A stretch of 64,000 nucleotides of DNA from NCBI RefSeq assembly GCF_006912135.1, contig NZ_VIRS01000006.1, positions 1-64,000 on the forward strand, given 5' to 3'. The translations under genes and the position numbers were made by a program. This DNA comes from Cryptosporangium phraense. GTDB taxonomy: Bacteria; Actinomycetota; Actinomycetes; Mycobacteriales; Cryptosporangiaceae. The first letter of the stretch is position 1; every line of letters begins with the position of its first letter. The notes below the pieces were generated by a model. The model saw nothing but the letters and a program-made list of their open reading frames with translations. It did not search any database and was not told the DNA's origin. Shown here in pieces: positions 46,475 through 56,215 of this stretch.

Positions 46475-47647
46475 GTGGATCTGTTCGAATATCAGGCGAG
46501 GGACATCTTCGCCAAGCACGGGGTACCGGTGCTGGCCGGTTCGGTGGCCGACACCCCGGCCGAGGCGAAGGCCATTGCCGAGAAGGTCGGGAAGCAGGTC
46601 GTCGTCAAGGCGCAGGTGAAGGTCGGCGGCCGCGGTAAGGCCGGCGGCGTCAAGCTCGCCGAGACGCCGGCCGACGCCGAGGCCAGGGCCACCGACATCC
46701 TGGGCATGGACATCAAGGGCCACATCGCGCACCGCGTGCTGGTCGCCGAGGCGAGCGACATCGAGGAGGAGTACTACTTCTCCTTCCTGCTCGACCGCGC
46801 GAACCGCACGTTCCTGGCGATGGCCAGCCGCGAGGGTGGCGTCGAGATCGAGCAGGTCGCGGTCGAGAACCCCGACGCGCTGGCCAAGATCCCGGTCAGC
46901 GCCGTGGACGGCGTCGACGAGGCGAAGGCTCGCGAGATCCTCGTGGCCGGCAAGTTCCCCGAAGACACGCTCGACGAGGCGGCCAAGGCCGTCGTCGCCC
47001 TGTGGGACGTCTTCGTCGGCGAGGACGCGACCCTCGTCGAGGTGAACCCGCTGGTCAAGGCCCCGGGCGGCCGCATCATCGCGCTCGACGGCAAGGTCAC
47101 GTTCGACGAGAACGCAAGCTTCCGCCAGCCGGGCCACGACGAGCTCGAGGACACCTCCGCGGTCGACCCGCTCGAGCAGGCGGCCAAGGAGAAGAACCTC
47201 AACTACGTCAAGCTCGACGGCGAGGTCGGCATCATCGGGAACGGCGCCGGCCTGGTCATGTCGACGCTCGACGTGGTCGCGTACGCGGGCGAGGAGTTCG
47301 GCGGCAAGAAGCCGGCCAACTTCCTCGACATCGGCGGCGGCGCCTCGGCCGAGGTCATGGCCAACGGGCTGGAGATCATCCTCTCCGACCCGGCCGTGAA
47401 GAGCGTGTTCGTGAACGTCTTCGGCGGCATCACCGCGTGCGACGCGGTCGCCAACGGCATCGTCCAGGCCCTGAAGCTCCTCCAGGACCGGGGCGACGAG
47501 GTCACCAAGCCTCTCGTCGTCCGCCTGGACGGCAACAACGCCGAGCTCGGTCGGCAGATCCTCACCGATGCGAACCACCCGCTGGTCGAGCAGGTGGACA
47601 CGATGGATGGCGCCGCCCGCCGCGCCGCCGAACTGGCTGCGAAGTAA
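46475..47647 (+). CDS. sucC: Succinyl-CoA ligase, beta subunit
   Basis: A 390-residue ATP-grasp subunit of the TCA-cycle succinyl-CoA synthetase. GTG 46475 begins [19 protein letters not shown], the family start, after GGACGGACG. Signatures are [20 protein letters not shown] (nucleotide grasp), [21 protein letters not shown] and DIGGGAS, with [14 protein letters not shown] at the C-terminal ligase domain. Upstream in-frame sequence to 46262 has no family match. It precedes sucD by 13 bp. Confidence 0.96.
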   Translation: MDLFEYQARDIFAKHGVPVLAGSVADTPAEAKAIAEKVGKQVVVKAQVKVGGRGKAGGVKLAETPADAEARATDILGMDIKGHIAHRVLVAEASDIEEEYYFSFLLDRANRTFLAMASREGGVEIEQVAVENPDALAKIPVSAVDGVDEAKAREILVAGKFPEDTLDEAAKAVVALWDVFVGEDATLVEVNPLVKAPGGRIIALDGKVTFDENASFRQPGHDELEDTSAVDPLEQAAKEKNLNYVKLDGEVGIIGNGAGLVMSTLDVVAYAGEEFGGKKPANFLDIGGGASAEVMANGLEIILSDPAVKSVFVNVFGGITACDAVANGIVQALKLLQDRGDEVTKPLVVRLDGNNAELGRQILTDANHPLVEQVDTMDGAARRAAELAAK

Positions 47648-47660
47648 GGGACGCCGAGAG

Positions 47661-48557
<897 letters not shown>

Positions 48558-48561
48558 GAAC

Positions 48562-48591
48562 GACCTACGTGGGCTATAGCTCACGTAGGTC
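48562..48591 (+). terminator. Palindromic terminator after sucD
   Basis: GACCTACGTG and CACGTAGGTC flank the small palindrome GCTATAGC; one mismatch in 15 bp per arm. It begins 5 bp after the sucD stop, and CTTC follows. Confidence 0.7.
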
Positions 48592-48659
48592 TTCACCCGG
48601 AGGACGACACGCCGGGGGAGCGAATCACCTCCTTGGTATTCGCCTGTCACAGTAAGAAG

Positions 48660-49985
48660 GTGTCCCCCGGCGCCCCTCCACCTTCGACAGCGCGTGTGGC
48701 GCTGCCGGCGGCGGCGCTCACCACCGCCGGCTGGGCCGCGCTGGTGGTACTGGGTCCGATGGCCGCGATCGCGCTGATCGTCTGGGTCGTCGACAACGGC
48801 TCGGGCGCGCCGGCCGGCGACGCGCTCCGCATCGCCACCGACGGGTGGCTGCTCGCGCACGGCGTCCGGCTGCAGACCACGAGCGGGCCGATCGGGCTGA
48901 TCCCGCTCCTGCTCAGCGCGCTGATCCTGCGTCAGCTCTACCGCGCGGGCCGGAACAGCGCGCTGGCCACCGGGGCGGCGTCGTGGTTGGAGGTCGTCCG
49001 GGTCGCGGTCGCGGTCGGGCTCGCCTACGGCGCGATCGGCATGGTCGCCGCGCTGGTCGGTTCGACCGGGGCGGTGGGAGCCGATCCGGCCGCCGCCGGC
49101 GTGATCACCGGCCTCGTCGCCGGCCTCACCGCGTGCTGGGGCGCGGCCAGAGCCACGAAACTCGCTGCGAAAATCGTGCTGCCGGACGTCGTCGGTAAAG
49201 GTCTGAAGGCGGGTGCGGTCGCGGCGGCGGCCGTGCTGACCGCGGGCGTGCTGGCGGCCGGAGCGCAGACCGTCGTCACCCAGGACGAGTTCCGGACGGT
49301 CTTCGGATCGCTGCAGGCGGGTGTCGTCGGCGGGGTCGCGATCGTCGCGCTCTGCATCCTGTACGCGCCGACCGCGGCGGTCTGGGCCACCGCGTACCTG
49401 ATCGGCCCGGGGTTCGCGGTCGGTGCCGACACCGCGGTCGACGCGAGCACCGTCCAGCTCGCCCCGCTGCCGTCGTTCCCGCTGCTCGCGGCGGTCCCGA
49501 CCGGACCGGCGTCCGGGATGGTCAGCCTGGCCCTGGCGGCGCCGCTGATCTCCGGCCTGCTGGCCGGCGCGGTCACGGCCCGTCCGGAGAGCGAGGGCGA
49601 TCTGCCCCGCTGGCGCATCGCGCTCGGTGGCGCGCTCGTCGCCGGACCGGTGTCCGGCGTGCTGGTCGGGCTCGCCTCCGCCGCCGCGTCCGGCCCGCTC
49701 GGTGGTGGACGTCTGGCCGAGCTCGGTCCGTCGGCCTGGCACGTCGGGATCGTGCTGGCGGTCGAGGTCGCGGTGGCCGCGCTGGTCGGGGCGACGGTCG
49801 CGCGCACCCGGGCGTCGTGGTCGGCCTGGTCGGCGACGCGTCGCTGGACGCCGGAGGGCAGCGGTGACGACCCGTCGCCGTTCCGCCGGCTGATCAACGG
49901 GCTGCTCGCCGGACCCCCGCCGCCCCAGCCCTCGCCGGAGCAGGCCGAACCCGCCGGTGCCGAGGACGGCCGCCGAACCGGTTAG
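48660..49985 (+). CDS. DUF6350 multi-pass membrane protein
   Basis: A protein of about 440 residues with many Ala/Gly/Val-rich membrane helices, alternating with short loops throughout residues 10-390, and a charged Pro-rich C-terminus. Hydrophobic stretches include ALTTAGWAALVVLGPMAAIAL, LIPLLLSALILRQLYRAG and VGGVAIVALCILYAPTAAVWATAYLIGPGFAVG. The pattern and the place between sucD and purN match the mycobacterial DUF6350 protein Rv0955, linked to cell-division stability there. The start is uncertain; a TTG at 48633, GTG 48660 or GTG 48690 are possible. Function here is inferred from that homologue. Confidence 0.8.
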   Translation: MSPGAPPPSTARVALPAAALTTAGWAALVVLGPMAAIALIVWVVDNGSGAPAGDALRIATDGWLLAHGVRLQTTSGPIGLIPLLLSALILRQLYRAGRNSALATGAASWLEVVRVAVAVGLAYGAIGMVAALVGSTGAVGADPAAAGVITGLVAGLTACWGAARATKLAAKIVLPDVVGKGLKAGAVAAAAVLTAGVLAAGAQTVVTQDEFRTVFGSLQAGVVGGVAIVALCILYAPTAAVWATAYLIGPGFAVGADTAVDASTVQLAPLPSFPLLAAVPTGPASGMVSLALAAPLISGLLAGAVTARPESEGDLPRWRIALGGALVAGPVSGVLVGLASAAASGPLGGGRLAELGPSAWHVGIVLAVEVAVAALVGATVARTRASWSAWSATRRWTPEGSGDDPSPFRRLINGLLAGPPPPQPSPEQAEPAGAEDGRRTG

Positions 49986-50017
49986 GCTCGGGGCACCGCC
50001 GGAATCGAAGGAGTGTC

Positions 50018-50623
50018 GTGGCAGCCCGAGTCGTGGTCCTCGTATCGGGGTCCGGCACCACGCTGCAGGCGCTGCTGGACGCGGTCGCGGACCCGACCTA
50101 CGGCGCGTCGGTGGTCGCGGTGGGCGCCGATCGCGACGGCATCGAGGGTCTCACCCGGGCCGAGAAGGCCGGCGTGCCCACGTTCGTGCAGCGGGTGAAG
50201 GACCACCCGACCCGCGAGGCCTGGGACGACGCACTGGCGGCCGAGATCGCCGGCTACGCCCCGGACCTGATCGTGTCGGCCGGCTTCATGAAGCTGCTCG
50301 GGCGGACGTTCCTCGACCGGTTCCCGAACCGGGTGGTCAACAGCCACCCGGCGCTGCTCCCGTCGTTCCCGGGCATGCACGGCCCCCGCGACGCGCTCGA
50401 GCACGGGGTCAAAATCACTGGCTGCACGCTGTTCTTCGTCGACGCCGGTGTCGACACCGGACCGATCGTGGCCCAGCGGGCGGTCCCGGTCGAACCCGCT
50501 GACGACGTCAGCAGCCTGCACGAACGCATCAAGGTCGCCGAGCGGGAGATGCTCGTCGACTCGATCGGCCGGCTGGCCCGGGAGGGCTGGACCGTCACTG
50601 GAAGGAAGGTCTCGATCCCATGA
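50018..50623 (+). CDS. purN: Phosphoribosylglycinamide formyltransferase
   Basis: A 201-residue enzyme of purine synthesis that formylates GAR using 10-formyltetrahydrofolate. The N-terminal [16 protein letters not shown] is the phosphate-binding motif, and [15 protein letters not shown] plus [19 protein letters not shown] contain the catalytic Asn-His-Asp. GTG 50018 follows a GAAGGAG ribosome site. Its stop overlaps purH by four bases. A folate-pathway gene (folD) lies four genes further on. Confidence 0.97.
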   Translation: MAARVVVLVSGSGTTLQALLDAVADPTYGASVVAVGADRDGIEGLTRAEKAGVPTFVQRVKDHPTREAWDDALAAEIAGYAPDLIVSAGFMKLLGRTFLDRFPNRVVNSHPALLPSFPGMHGPRDALEHGVKITGCTLFFVDAGVDTGPIVAQRAVPVEPADDVSSLHERIKVAEREMLVDSIGRLAREGWTVTGRKVSIP

Positions 50624-52179
50624 CTGACCGGAAGCCCATCCGGCGCGCGTTGATCAGCGTGTACGACAAGACCGGGATCGAAGAACTGGCCGTCGGGTTG
50701 TCCGAGCTCGGCGTCGAGATCGTCTCGACCGGCTCCACCGCCGGCCGCATCGCGGCCGCCGGGGTGAAGGTGACGCAGGTCGCCGAGGTGACCGGCTTCC
50801 CGGAGACGCTCGACGGGCGGGTCAAGACCCTGCACCCGAACATCCACGCCGGCCTGCTGGCCGACCTGCGCAACCCGGCCCACGTGCAGCAGCTCGACGA
50901 GCTGAACATCGCGCCGTTCGACCTGGTGATCTCGAACCTCTACCCGTTCCGGGAGACGGTCGCGTCGGGCGCCGGGCACGACGAGGTCGTCGAGCAGATC
51001 GACATCGGCGGCCCGTCGATGGTGCGCGCGGCCGCGAAGAACCACGCGAACGTGGCGATCGTCGTCGAGCCGGCCGCGTACCCGCTGGTGCTGGACGCGG
51101 CCCGGGCCGGCGGCTTCGACCTCGCCACCCGCCGCCAGCTGGCCGCCCGGGCCTTCGCCCACACCGCCGCCTACGACGTGGCGGTGGCCGGCTGGACCGC
51201 TCGTGAGCTGGTCGAGGAGACCGGCGACTACCGCTGGCCGGCCTTCGCCGGCATCGCGCTGGAGCGGGCCGAGGTGCTGCGCTACGGCGAGAACCCGCAC
51301 CAGGCGGCCGCGCTCTACGTCGACCACGACGCGGCCGCCGGCATCGCCCAGGCCGAGCAGCTGCACGGCAAGCCGATGTCCTACAACAACTACGTCGACG
51401 CCGACGCCGCCTACCGGGCCGCGTACGACTTCAGCGAGCCGACCGTCGCGATCATCAAGCACGCGAACCCGTGCGGCATCGCGAGCGCCGACGAGGTCGC
51501 CGAGGCCCACCGGAAGGCGCACGCCTGCGACCCGGTGAGTGCGTTCGGCGGCGTGATCGCGGTCAACCGGCCGGTGAGCGTGCAGATGGCCGAGCAGGTC
51601 GCGGAGATCTTCACCGAGGTCGTCGTCGCGCCGTCGTACGAGGACGGCGCGGTCGAGATCCTCTCCCAGAAGCCGTCGATCCGGCTGCTCACGGCTCCGG
51701 CGCGGGCCCGCGGCGGGGTGGAGTTCCGGCAGGTGTCGGGCGGTGGGCTGGTGCAGACCGTCGACGGGGTCGACGCTCCCGGCGACGACGTGGCGAACTG
51801 GAAGCTCGTGACCGGCGAGCCGGTCGACGAGGCGACGCTGGCCGATCTGGCGTTCGCCTGGCGGGCCGTGCGCGCGGTGAAGAGCAACGCGATCCTGCTG
51901 GCGTCCGACCGCGCGACCGTCGGCGTCGGAATGGGGCAGGTCAACCGGGTCGACTCGGCGCGGCTGGCGGTCTCCCGGGCGGACGCGCGGGCGGCCGGGT
52001 CGGTGGCCGCGTCGGACGCGTTCTTCCCGTTCGCGGACGGCCTCGAGGTGCTGACGGCGGCCGGCATCAAGGCGATCGTCGAGCCGGGCGGCAGCGTCCG
52101 AGACGACCAGGTGATCGCCGCCGCCCAGGCGGCCGGAGTCGCCCTCTACTTCACCGCAACCCGCCACTTCTACCACTGA
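50620..52179 (+). CDS. purH: Bifunctional AICAR transformylase/IMP cyclohydrolase
   Basis: A 519-residue enzyme for the last two steps of IMP synthesis. The IMP cyclohydrolase domain (residues 1-200) starts [20 protein letters not shown] with [14 protein letters not shown] and [19 protein letters not shown]; the transformylase domain includes [24 protein letters not shown] and ATRHFYH at the end. ATG 50620 overlaps the purN stop. A large nested inverted repeat begins 8 bp after the stop. Confidence 0.97.
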   Translation: MTDRKPIRRALISVYDKTGIEELAVGLSELGVEIVSTGSTAGRIAAAGVKVTQVAEVTGFPETLDGRVKTLHPNIHAGLLADLRNPAHVQQLDELNIAPFDLVISNLYPFRETVASGAGHDEVVEQIDIGGPSMVRAAAKNHANVAIVVEPAAYPLVLDAARAGGFDLATRRQLAARAFAHTAAYDVAVAGWTARELVEETGDYRWPAFAGIALERAEVLRYGENPHQAAALYVDHDAAAGIAQAEQLHGKPMSYNNYVDADAAYRAAYDFSEPTVAIIKHANPCGIASADEVAEAHRKAHACDPVSAFGGVIAVNRPVSVQMAEQVAEIFTEVVVAPSYEDGAVEILSQKPSIRLLTAPARARGGVEFRQVSGGGLVQTVDGVDAPGDDVANWKLVTGEPVDEATLADLAFAWRAVRAVKSNAILLASDRATVGVGMGQVNRVDSARLAVSRADARAAGSVAASDAFFPFADGLEVLTAAGIKAIVEPGGSVRDDQVIAAAQAAGVALYFTATRHFYH

Positions 52180-52186
52180 GTGGGCG

Positions 52187-52284
52187 GCCCGCCCAGAACG
52201 ACGCTGCCAGGCGAGCGCGAACCCTTGAGTATCAGCTATACGCGGCGGGTCCGCGCTCGACTGGCAGCGCCGCCCTGGGCGGGC
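52187..52284. repeat. 98-bp nested inverted repeat downstream of purH
   Basis: Outer arms GCCCGCCCAG (52187-52196) and CTGGGCGGGC (52275-52284) flank inner arms GCTGCCAG-G-CGAGCGCG (52203-52219) and CGCGCTCG-A-CTGGCAGC (52252-52268), with a 6-nt internal gap on each side. A further ACCC/GGGT and GTAT/ATAC pairing lies in the middle. The symmetry suggests a long hairpin RNA or small mobile element. Confidence 0.85.
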
Positions 52285-52366
52285 TCCAGGTTCGAGCAAC
52301 TACGCCGCCTGGCGGCGCTTGAGAACAAACGCCATCTGGACGCGTAGCGTCAGCAATAGTGGGGGC

Positions 52367-53236
52367 ATGGGGTTCTTCGCGTCGGTTGCCGACGTCACCG
52401 AGAAGTTGGCGTCGGTGGGCTATCTCGCCTCGCCGGCCGTGGCCACGACCGTCTTCCTCGCCGACCGGCTCGGGAAGCCGTTACTCGTCGAGGGCCCGGC
52501 CGGCGTCGGCAAGACCGAGCTCTCCCGGGCCGTGGCCGCGGCGACCGGTGCCCGCCTCGTGCGCCTCCAGTGCTACGAGGGCGTCGACGAGTCCCGCGCG
52601 CTCTACGAGTGGAACCACGCCAAGCAACTGCTGCGGATCACCGCCGGGCAGGACGAGAACTGGGAAGAGACGAAGGCCGACGTCTTCAGCGAGGAGTTCC
52701 TGCTCCCGCGCCCGCTGCTCACCGCGATCCAGGGCGACGAACCGACCGTCCTCCTCATCGACGAGACCGACAAGGCCGACGTCGAGATCGAGGGCCTGCT
52801 GCTCGAGGTGCTCGGCGACTTCCAGATCACGGTGCCGGAGCTCGGCACGATCACCGCGACGCGACCGCCGTTCGTCGTCCTGACGTCGAACGCGACCCGC
52901 GAGCTCTCGGAGGCGCTGCGCCGCCGCTGCCTGTTCCTGCACATCGACTTCCCGGACGCCGCGCTCGAGGAGCGGATCGTCCGCCTGCACGTCCCCGACA
53001 TGGACGAGACGCTCGCCACGTCCGTCGTCCGGGTGGTAGGCGCGCTGCGGGCGATGGAGCTGCGGAAGGCTCCCTCGGTCGCCGAGACCATCGACTGGGC
53101 CCGCACGCTGCTCGCGCTCGGCGCCCAGACCCTCGACGAGGACGTCGTCCGCGAGTCCCTCGGCGTCCTGCTCAAGCACCAGGCCGACGTGTTGACCGCG
53201 GCCAAGCGGCTGCGGCTGGATTCGGTGCTGCGGTGA
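52367..53236 (+). CDS. MoxR-type AAA+ ATPase
   Basis: A 289-residue AAA+ chaperone-like ATPase. Walker A is VEGPAGVGKTELS (about 41-53), Walker B LLIDETDKADVEIE, with sensor 1 TSNATRELSEALRRRC and a C-terminal lid. ATG 52367 (GGGGGC leader) starts MGFFASVADVTEKLASVGY; an upstream in-frame extension to 52319 is less likely. The gene overlaps the VWA gene by four bases. Such MoxR/VWA pairs act on metal-enzyme assembly or stress-linked complexes; the mycobacterial homologues are Rv0958 and Rv0959. The client is unknown. Confidence 0.9.
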   Translation: MGFFASVADVTEKLASVGYLASPAVATTVFLADRLGKPLLVEGPAGVGKTELSRAVAAATGARLVRLQCYEGVDESRALYEWNHAKQLLRITAGQDENWEETKADVFSEEFLLPRPLLTAIQGDEPTVLLIDETDKADVEIEGLLLEVLGDFQITVPELGTITATRPPFVVLTSNATRELSEALRRRCLFLHIDFPDAALEERIVRLHVPDMDETLATSVVRVVGALRAMELRKAPSVAETIDWARTLLALGAQTLDEDVVRESLGVLLKHQADVLTAAKRLRLDSVLR

Positions 53237-54588
53237 CCGTCACCGGCCGGTTGGTCGAGTTCGTCGCCGCGCTGCGGGAGCACGGCCTGCAGATCGGGCC
53301 GGGCGAGACGGTCGACGCGGCCGGTGCGGTGTCGGTCCTCGGCCTGGCCGACCGGGAGCAGCTCCGGCACGGCCTAGCCGCGACGCTGCTGCGCCGGTCG
53401 GGCCACGAGGCCGTGTTCGACGCGGTGTTCGACCTGTATTTTCCGGGGTCGACCGGGGCGCCCGAAGCGGCCAGGGGCGTCTCCACGATCGAGGATCTGC
53501 GCGAGGCGCTGACCGAGGCGCTGGTCGCCGGAGACTCGGAGCTGATGGCCCAGCTCGCCGCCGAGGCGGTGGCGGCGCTCGGCGCGTACGGGGCGGTCGG
53601 CGAGGGGAGCTCGCCCGGCGCCGGGGGCTGGTCGGCGCACCAGGCGTTGGAGCGGCTCCGCCCGCAGACGTTGATCGCTCGGGTGGCCGAGCGGATGGCG
53701 TCCGGGGAGTTCGCCGACCGGTTCGCCCGGGACGAGGCCCGGAGCCGGGTCGAGGAGTTCGAGCGTCTGGTGGCCTCCGAGGCCCGCCGGCGGGTGGCCG
53801 AAGTGCGCGGGCGGGACCGGATCGCCCGCTATTCGGTGCCCAAGGCCGTCGATCACCGGGATTTCGTCACCGCGAACCGGGAGCAGTTGGCCGCGCTCCG
53901 GCGGACGGTCGCGCCGCTGTCGCGGCGGCTCGCGACCCGGCTCGGGGCGCGCCGCCGTCGTCGCCGCCGGGGTGAGCTGGACCTGCGCCGTACGTTCCGC
54001 CGGTCGCTGTCCACCGGTGGGGTGGCGATGAGCCCGGCGTTCCGCAAGCCGCGGCCCGGGCGCCCGGACATCGTGCTGCTCTGCGACGTGTCCGGCTCGG
54101 TCGCGGGCTTCGCCCACTTCACGCTGATGTTGGTCGAGGCCCTCCACGACCAGTTCTCCCGCGTCCGGGCCTTCGCTTTCGTGGACGCGACGGCCGAGGT
54201 GACGTCGCTGGTCGCCGACAACGACGCCGACCCGGCGGGCCTGGTGGAACGGATCCTGGCCGAGTCCGGGGTCGTGCGCTGGGACGGGCACAGCAACTAC
54301 GGGCGGGCGCTGCGGGACTTCGTCACCGACTCGCTGGACGCGATCGGGCCCCGCACGTCGGTGCTGATCCTCGGCGACGCGCGGACGAACGGCGGCGACC
54401 CCAACCTGGCCGCGCTGCGCCAGGTCGTCGGGCGCGCGAAGCGGGTCTACTGGCTGAACCCCGAGCCGCGGAACTCCTGGGGGAGCGGCGACTCGGCGAC
54501 CGACGCCTACCGGACGCTCGTCGACATGTACGAATGCCGCAACGCGGACCAACTGACCAAGGTCATCGGGTCGCTGCTGCCGGTGTGA
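53233..54588 (+). CDS. VWA-domain CoxE-like protein
   Basis: A 451-residue partner of the MoxR ATPase. The N-terminal half is helical and ends with an Arg-rich stretch ([29 protein letters not shown]); the C-terminal VWA domain starts at about residue 275 with the MIDAS sequence [12 protein letters not shown], followed by DATAEVTSL and [15 protein letters not shown] 53233 is chosen because it overlaps the MoxR stop (GTGA). Its sequence also resembles the protein in CO dehydrogenase maturation, but here no cox genes are near. Confidence 0.9.
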   Translation: MTVTGRLVEFVAALREHGLQIGPGETVDAAGAVSVLGLADREQLRHGLAATLLRRSGHEAVFDAVFDLYFPGSTGAPEAARGVSTIEDLREALTEALVAGDSELMAQLAAEAVAALGAYGAVGEGSSPGAGGWSAHQALERLRPQTLIARVAERMASGEFADRFARDEARSRVEEFERLVASEARRRVAEVRGRDRIARYSVPKAVDHRDFVTANREQLAALRRTVAPLSRRLATRLGARRRRRRRGELDLRRTFRRSLSTGGVAMSPAFRKPRPGRPDIVLLCDVSGSVAGFAHFTLMLVEALHDQFSRVRAFAFVDATAEVTSLVADNDADPAGLVERILAESGVVRWDGHSNYGRALRDFVTDSLDAIGPRTSVLILGDARTNGGDPNLAALRQVVGRAKRVYWLNPEPRNSWGSGDSATDAYRTLVDMYECRNADQLTKVIGSLLPV

Positions 54589-54599
54589 GAATGGGCCCC

Positions 54600-55451
54600 G
54601 TGACGGCGACTCTCCTGGACGGCAAGGCGACGGCGGCCCTGGTGCGGGCCGAGCTCACGGATCGGGTGGCCGCGCTGCGCAAGCGCGGGGTCGCCCCGGG
54701 GCTGGGAACGGTGCTGGTCGGCGACGACCCGGGGTCCCGCGCCTACGTGGCCGGCAAGCACCGCGACTGCGCCGAGGTCGGCATCGAGAGCATCCGCGTC
54801 GATCTCCCGGCCGACGCGACCCAGCAGGACGTCGAGGGCGCGGTCGCCCGGCTGAACGCCGACCCGGCCTGCACCGGTTACATCGTCCAGCTGCCGCTGC
54901 CCCGCGGCCTGGACGCCAACCGCGTGCTCGAGCTGATGGACCCCGACAAGGACGCCGACGGCCTGCACCCGACGAACCTGGGCCGGCTGGTGCTCGGCGT
55001 CCCGGCGCCGCTGCCCTGCACCCCGCGGGGAATCGTCGAGCTGCTGCGCCGCTACGGGGTGAAGCTGGACGGCGCCGAGGTCGTCGTGGTCGGGCGCGGG
55101 CTCACGGTCGGACGTCCGCTCGGCCTGCTGCTCACCCGGCGCACCGAGAACTCGACCGTGACGTTGTGCCACACCGGCACCCGCGAGCTCGAGCGGCACA
55201 CCCGGGCGGCCGACATCGTCGTCGTGGCCACCGGCCACGCGCACATGCTGGCGCCCGACATGGTGAAGCCGGGCGCGGCCGTCCTCGACGTCGGCATTAC
55301 GCGCACCGAGAACGGGCTGGCCGGTGACGTCGATCCGTCGGTGGCCGAGGTGGCCGGTTTCCTGGCCCCGATGCCGGGTGGAGTCGGGCCGATGACCCGG
55401 GCCATGTTGCTGGCCAATGTCGTCGAGGCGGCCGAGCGGTTCGCTGAGTAG
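54600..55451 (+). CDS. folD: Methylenetetrahydrofolate dehydrogenase/cyclohydrolase
   Basis: A 283-residue bifunctional enzyme that supplies 10-formyltetrahydrofolate for the purN and purH reactions. The catalytic [14 protein letters not shown] contains the active Lys, followed by [21 protein letters not shown], the NADP-binding [17 protein letters not shown] and [15 protein letters not shown] 54600 gives the common actinobacterial [13 protein letters not shown] start; ATG 54591 is an alternative. It starts 11 bp after the VWA gene, so it may share its transcript. Confidence 0.95.
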   Translation: MTATLLDGKATAALVRAELTDRVAALRKRGVAPGLGTVLVGDDPGSRAYVAGKHRDCAEVGIESIRVDLPADATQQDVEGAVARLNADPACTGYIVQLPLPRGLDANRVLELMDPDKDADGLHPTNLGRLVLGVPAPLPCTPRGIVELLRRYGVKLDGAEVVVVGRGLTVGRPLGLLLTRRTENSTVTLCHTGTRELERHTRAADIVVVATGHAHMLAPDMVKPGAAVLDVGITRTENGLAGDVDPSVAEVAGFLAPMPGGVGPMTRAMLLANVVEAAERFAE

Positions 55452-55670
55452 TAGTTACTTGTAGTAACAGGACTGCTCGTGATGGCCGGCGCACGAAACG
55501 CGAAGCCGACGAATCTCCCGTGATCAACGTGGCGGACGTTACGCACTGATCGGTTTTGTTGTGTGTCGTGTTTCTGACACTCTAGGACCCGGCTGTTTCG
55601 TCGCAAGGTTGACAACACTCTCGCAGGCTAGATGCCACGATGAAGCTGAGAAGTTTTACAGAATGCCCAT

Positions 55671-55716
55671 AGATGGACATTTGGATCGTTACACGAATCC
55701 GGCAATCCGTCCATCT
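55671..55716. repeat. Inverted repeat AGATGGAC-N30-GTCCATCT
   Basis: Eight-bp perfect outer arms at 55671-55678 and 55709-55716, with an inner GGAT/ATCC pair. It lies in the low-GC island and may be a regulatory hairpin or operator. Confidence 0.5.
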
Positions 55717-55757
55717 CGATTCTTAGTTGTGCTCTCAATCTTCTCACCGGTCTCAGT

Positions 55758-55780
55758 AAAACGGACTTACGTGCCGTTTT
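55758..55780. terminator. Bidirectional intrinsic terminator
   Basis: AAAACGG, 9 nt, CCGTTTT. The U tract and A tract on opposite sides allow termination in both directions. It separates folD transcription from cslA. Confidence 0.7.
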
Positions 55781-56215
55781 CTGAAATTGCGGTATGTGTA
55801 GCCCCTGCATTGACAAAGCAACATGAAATTTTCCTGGCACCTTCACATGCGAGTGCGCACGTTGCTTATGATCGGCGATCAGTGGCTCTGAATGCCGGTC
55901 GAGAAGGGGTCGCGTCAACCGACAAACAGAAGCTGGACATAAAGGTACATGCGAGCGATTCAGGGAGATTTTCGGATGGACGGCATGGAGGGGACCTGCC
56001 GAGTCACGGTGCGTGCTTAGCGCCGTGGTCGTAAATCCGAAATCTGCTGTCCGCCCGGGCGGGGCAGTGTCCCGCCTTCCGGGTGGGGTGGCGCCCCGGC
56101 TTTCCGAGCTGATGGTGCGGTCGGTGAAGACCCACCTGTTCGTCGGCCGAACCAATCATCTCGACATCCGTTTCAGTCAGGGGCCGCGCTTTGCCCCTGT
56201 CGGAGGAGGGCTTTG

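Larger units (their letters stand above)
55452..56215. other. 764-bp low-GC intergenic region before cslA
   Basis: About 45-52% GC in the parts counted, against over 70% elsewhere. A 157-codon frame (55561-56034) has no domain and is not credited. The region includes a small GTTACT/AGTAAC hairpin after folD, the inverted repeat at 55671-55716 and an intrinsic terminator at 55758-55780. The last 170 bp before cslA return to high GC. Confidence 0.7.

Noticed and set aside
55561-56034. 157-codon frame in the low-GC island
   Set aside because: No domain, no ribosome site, and composition unlike coding DNA of this genome; treated as chance.
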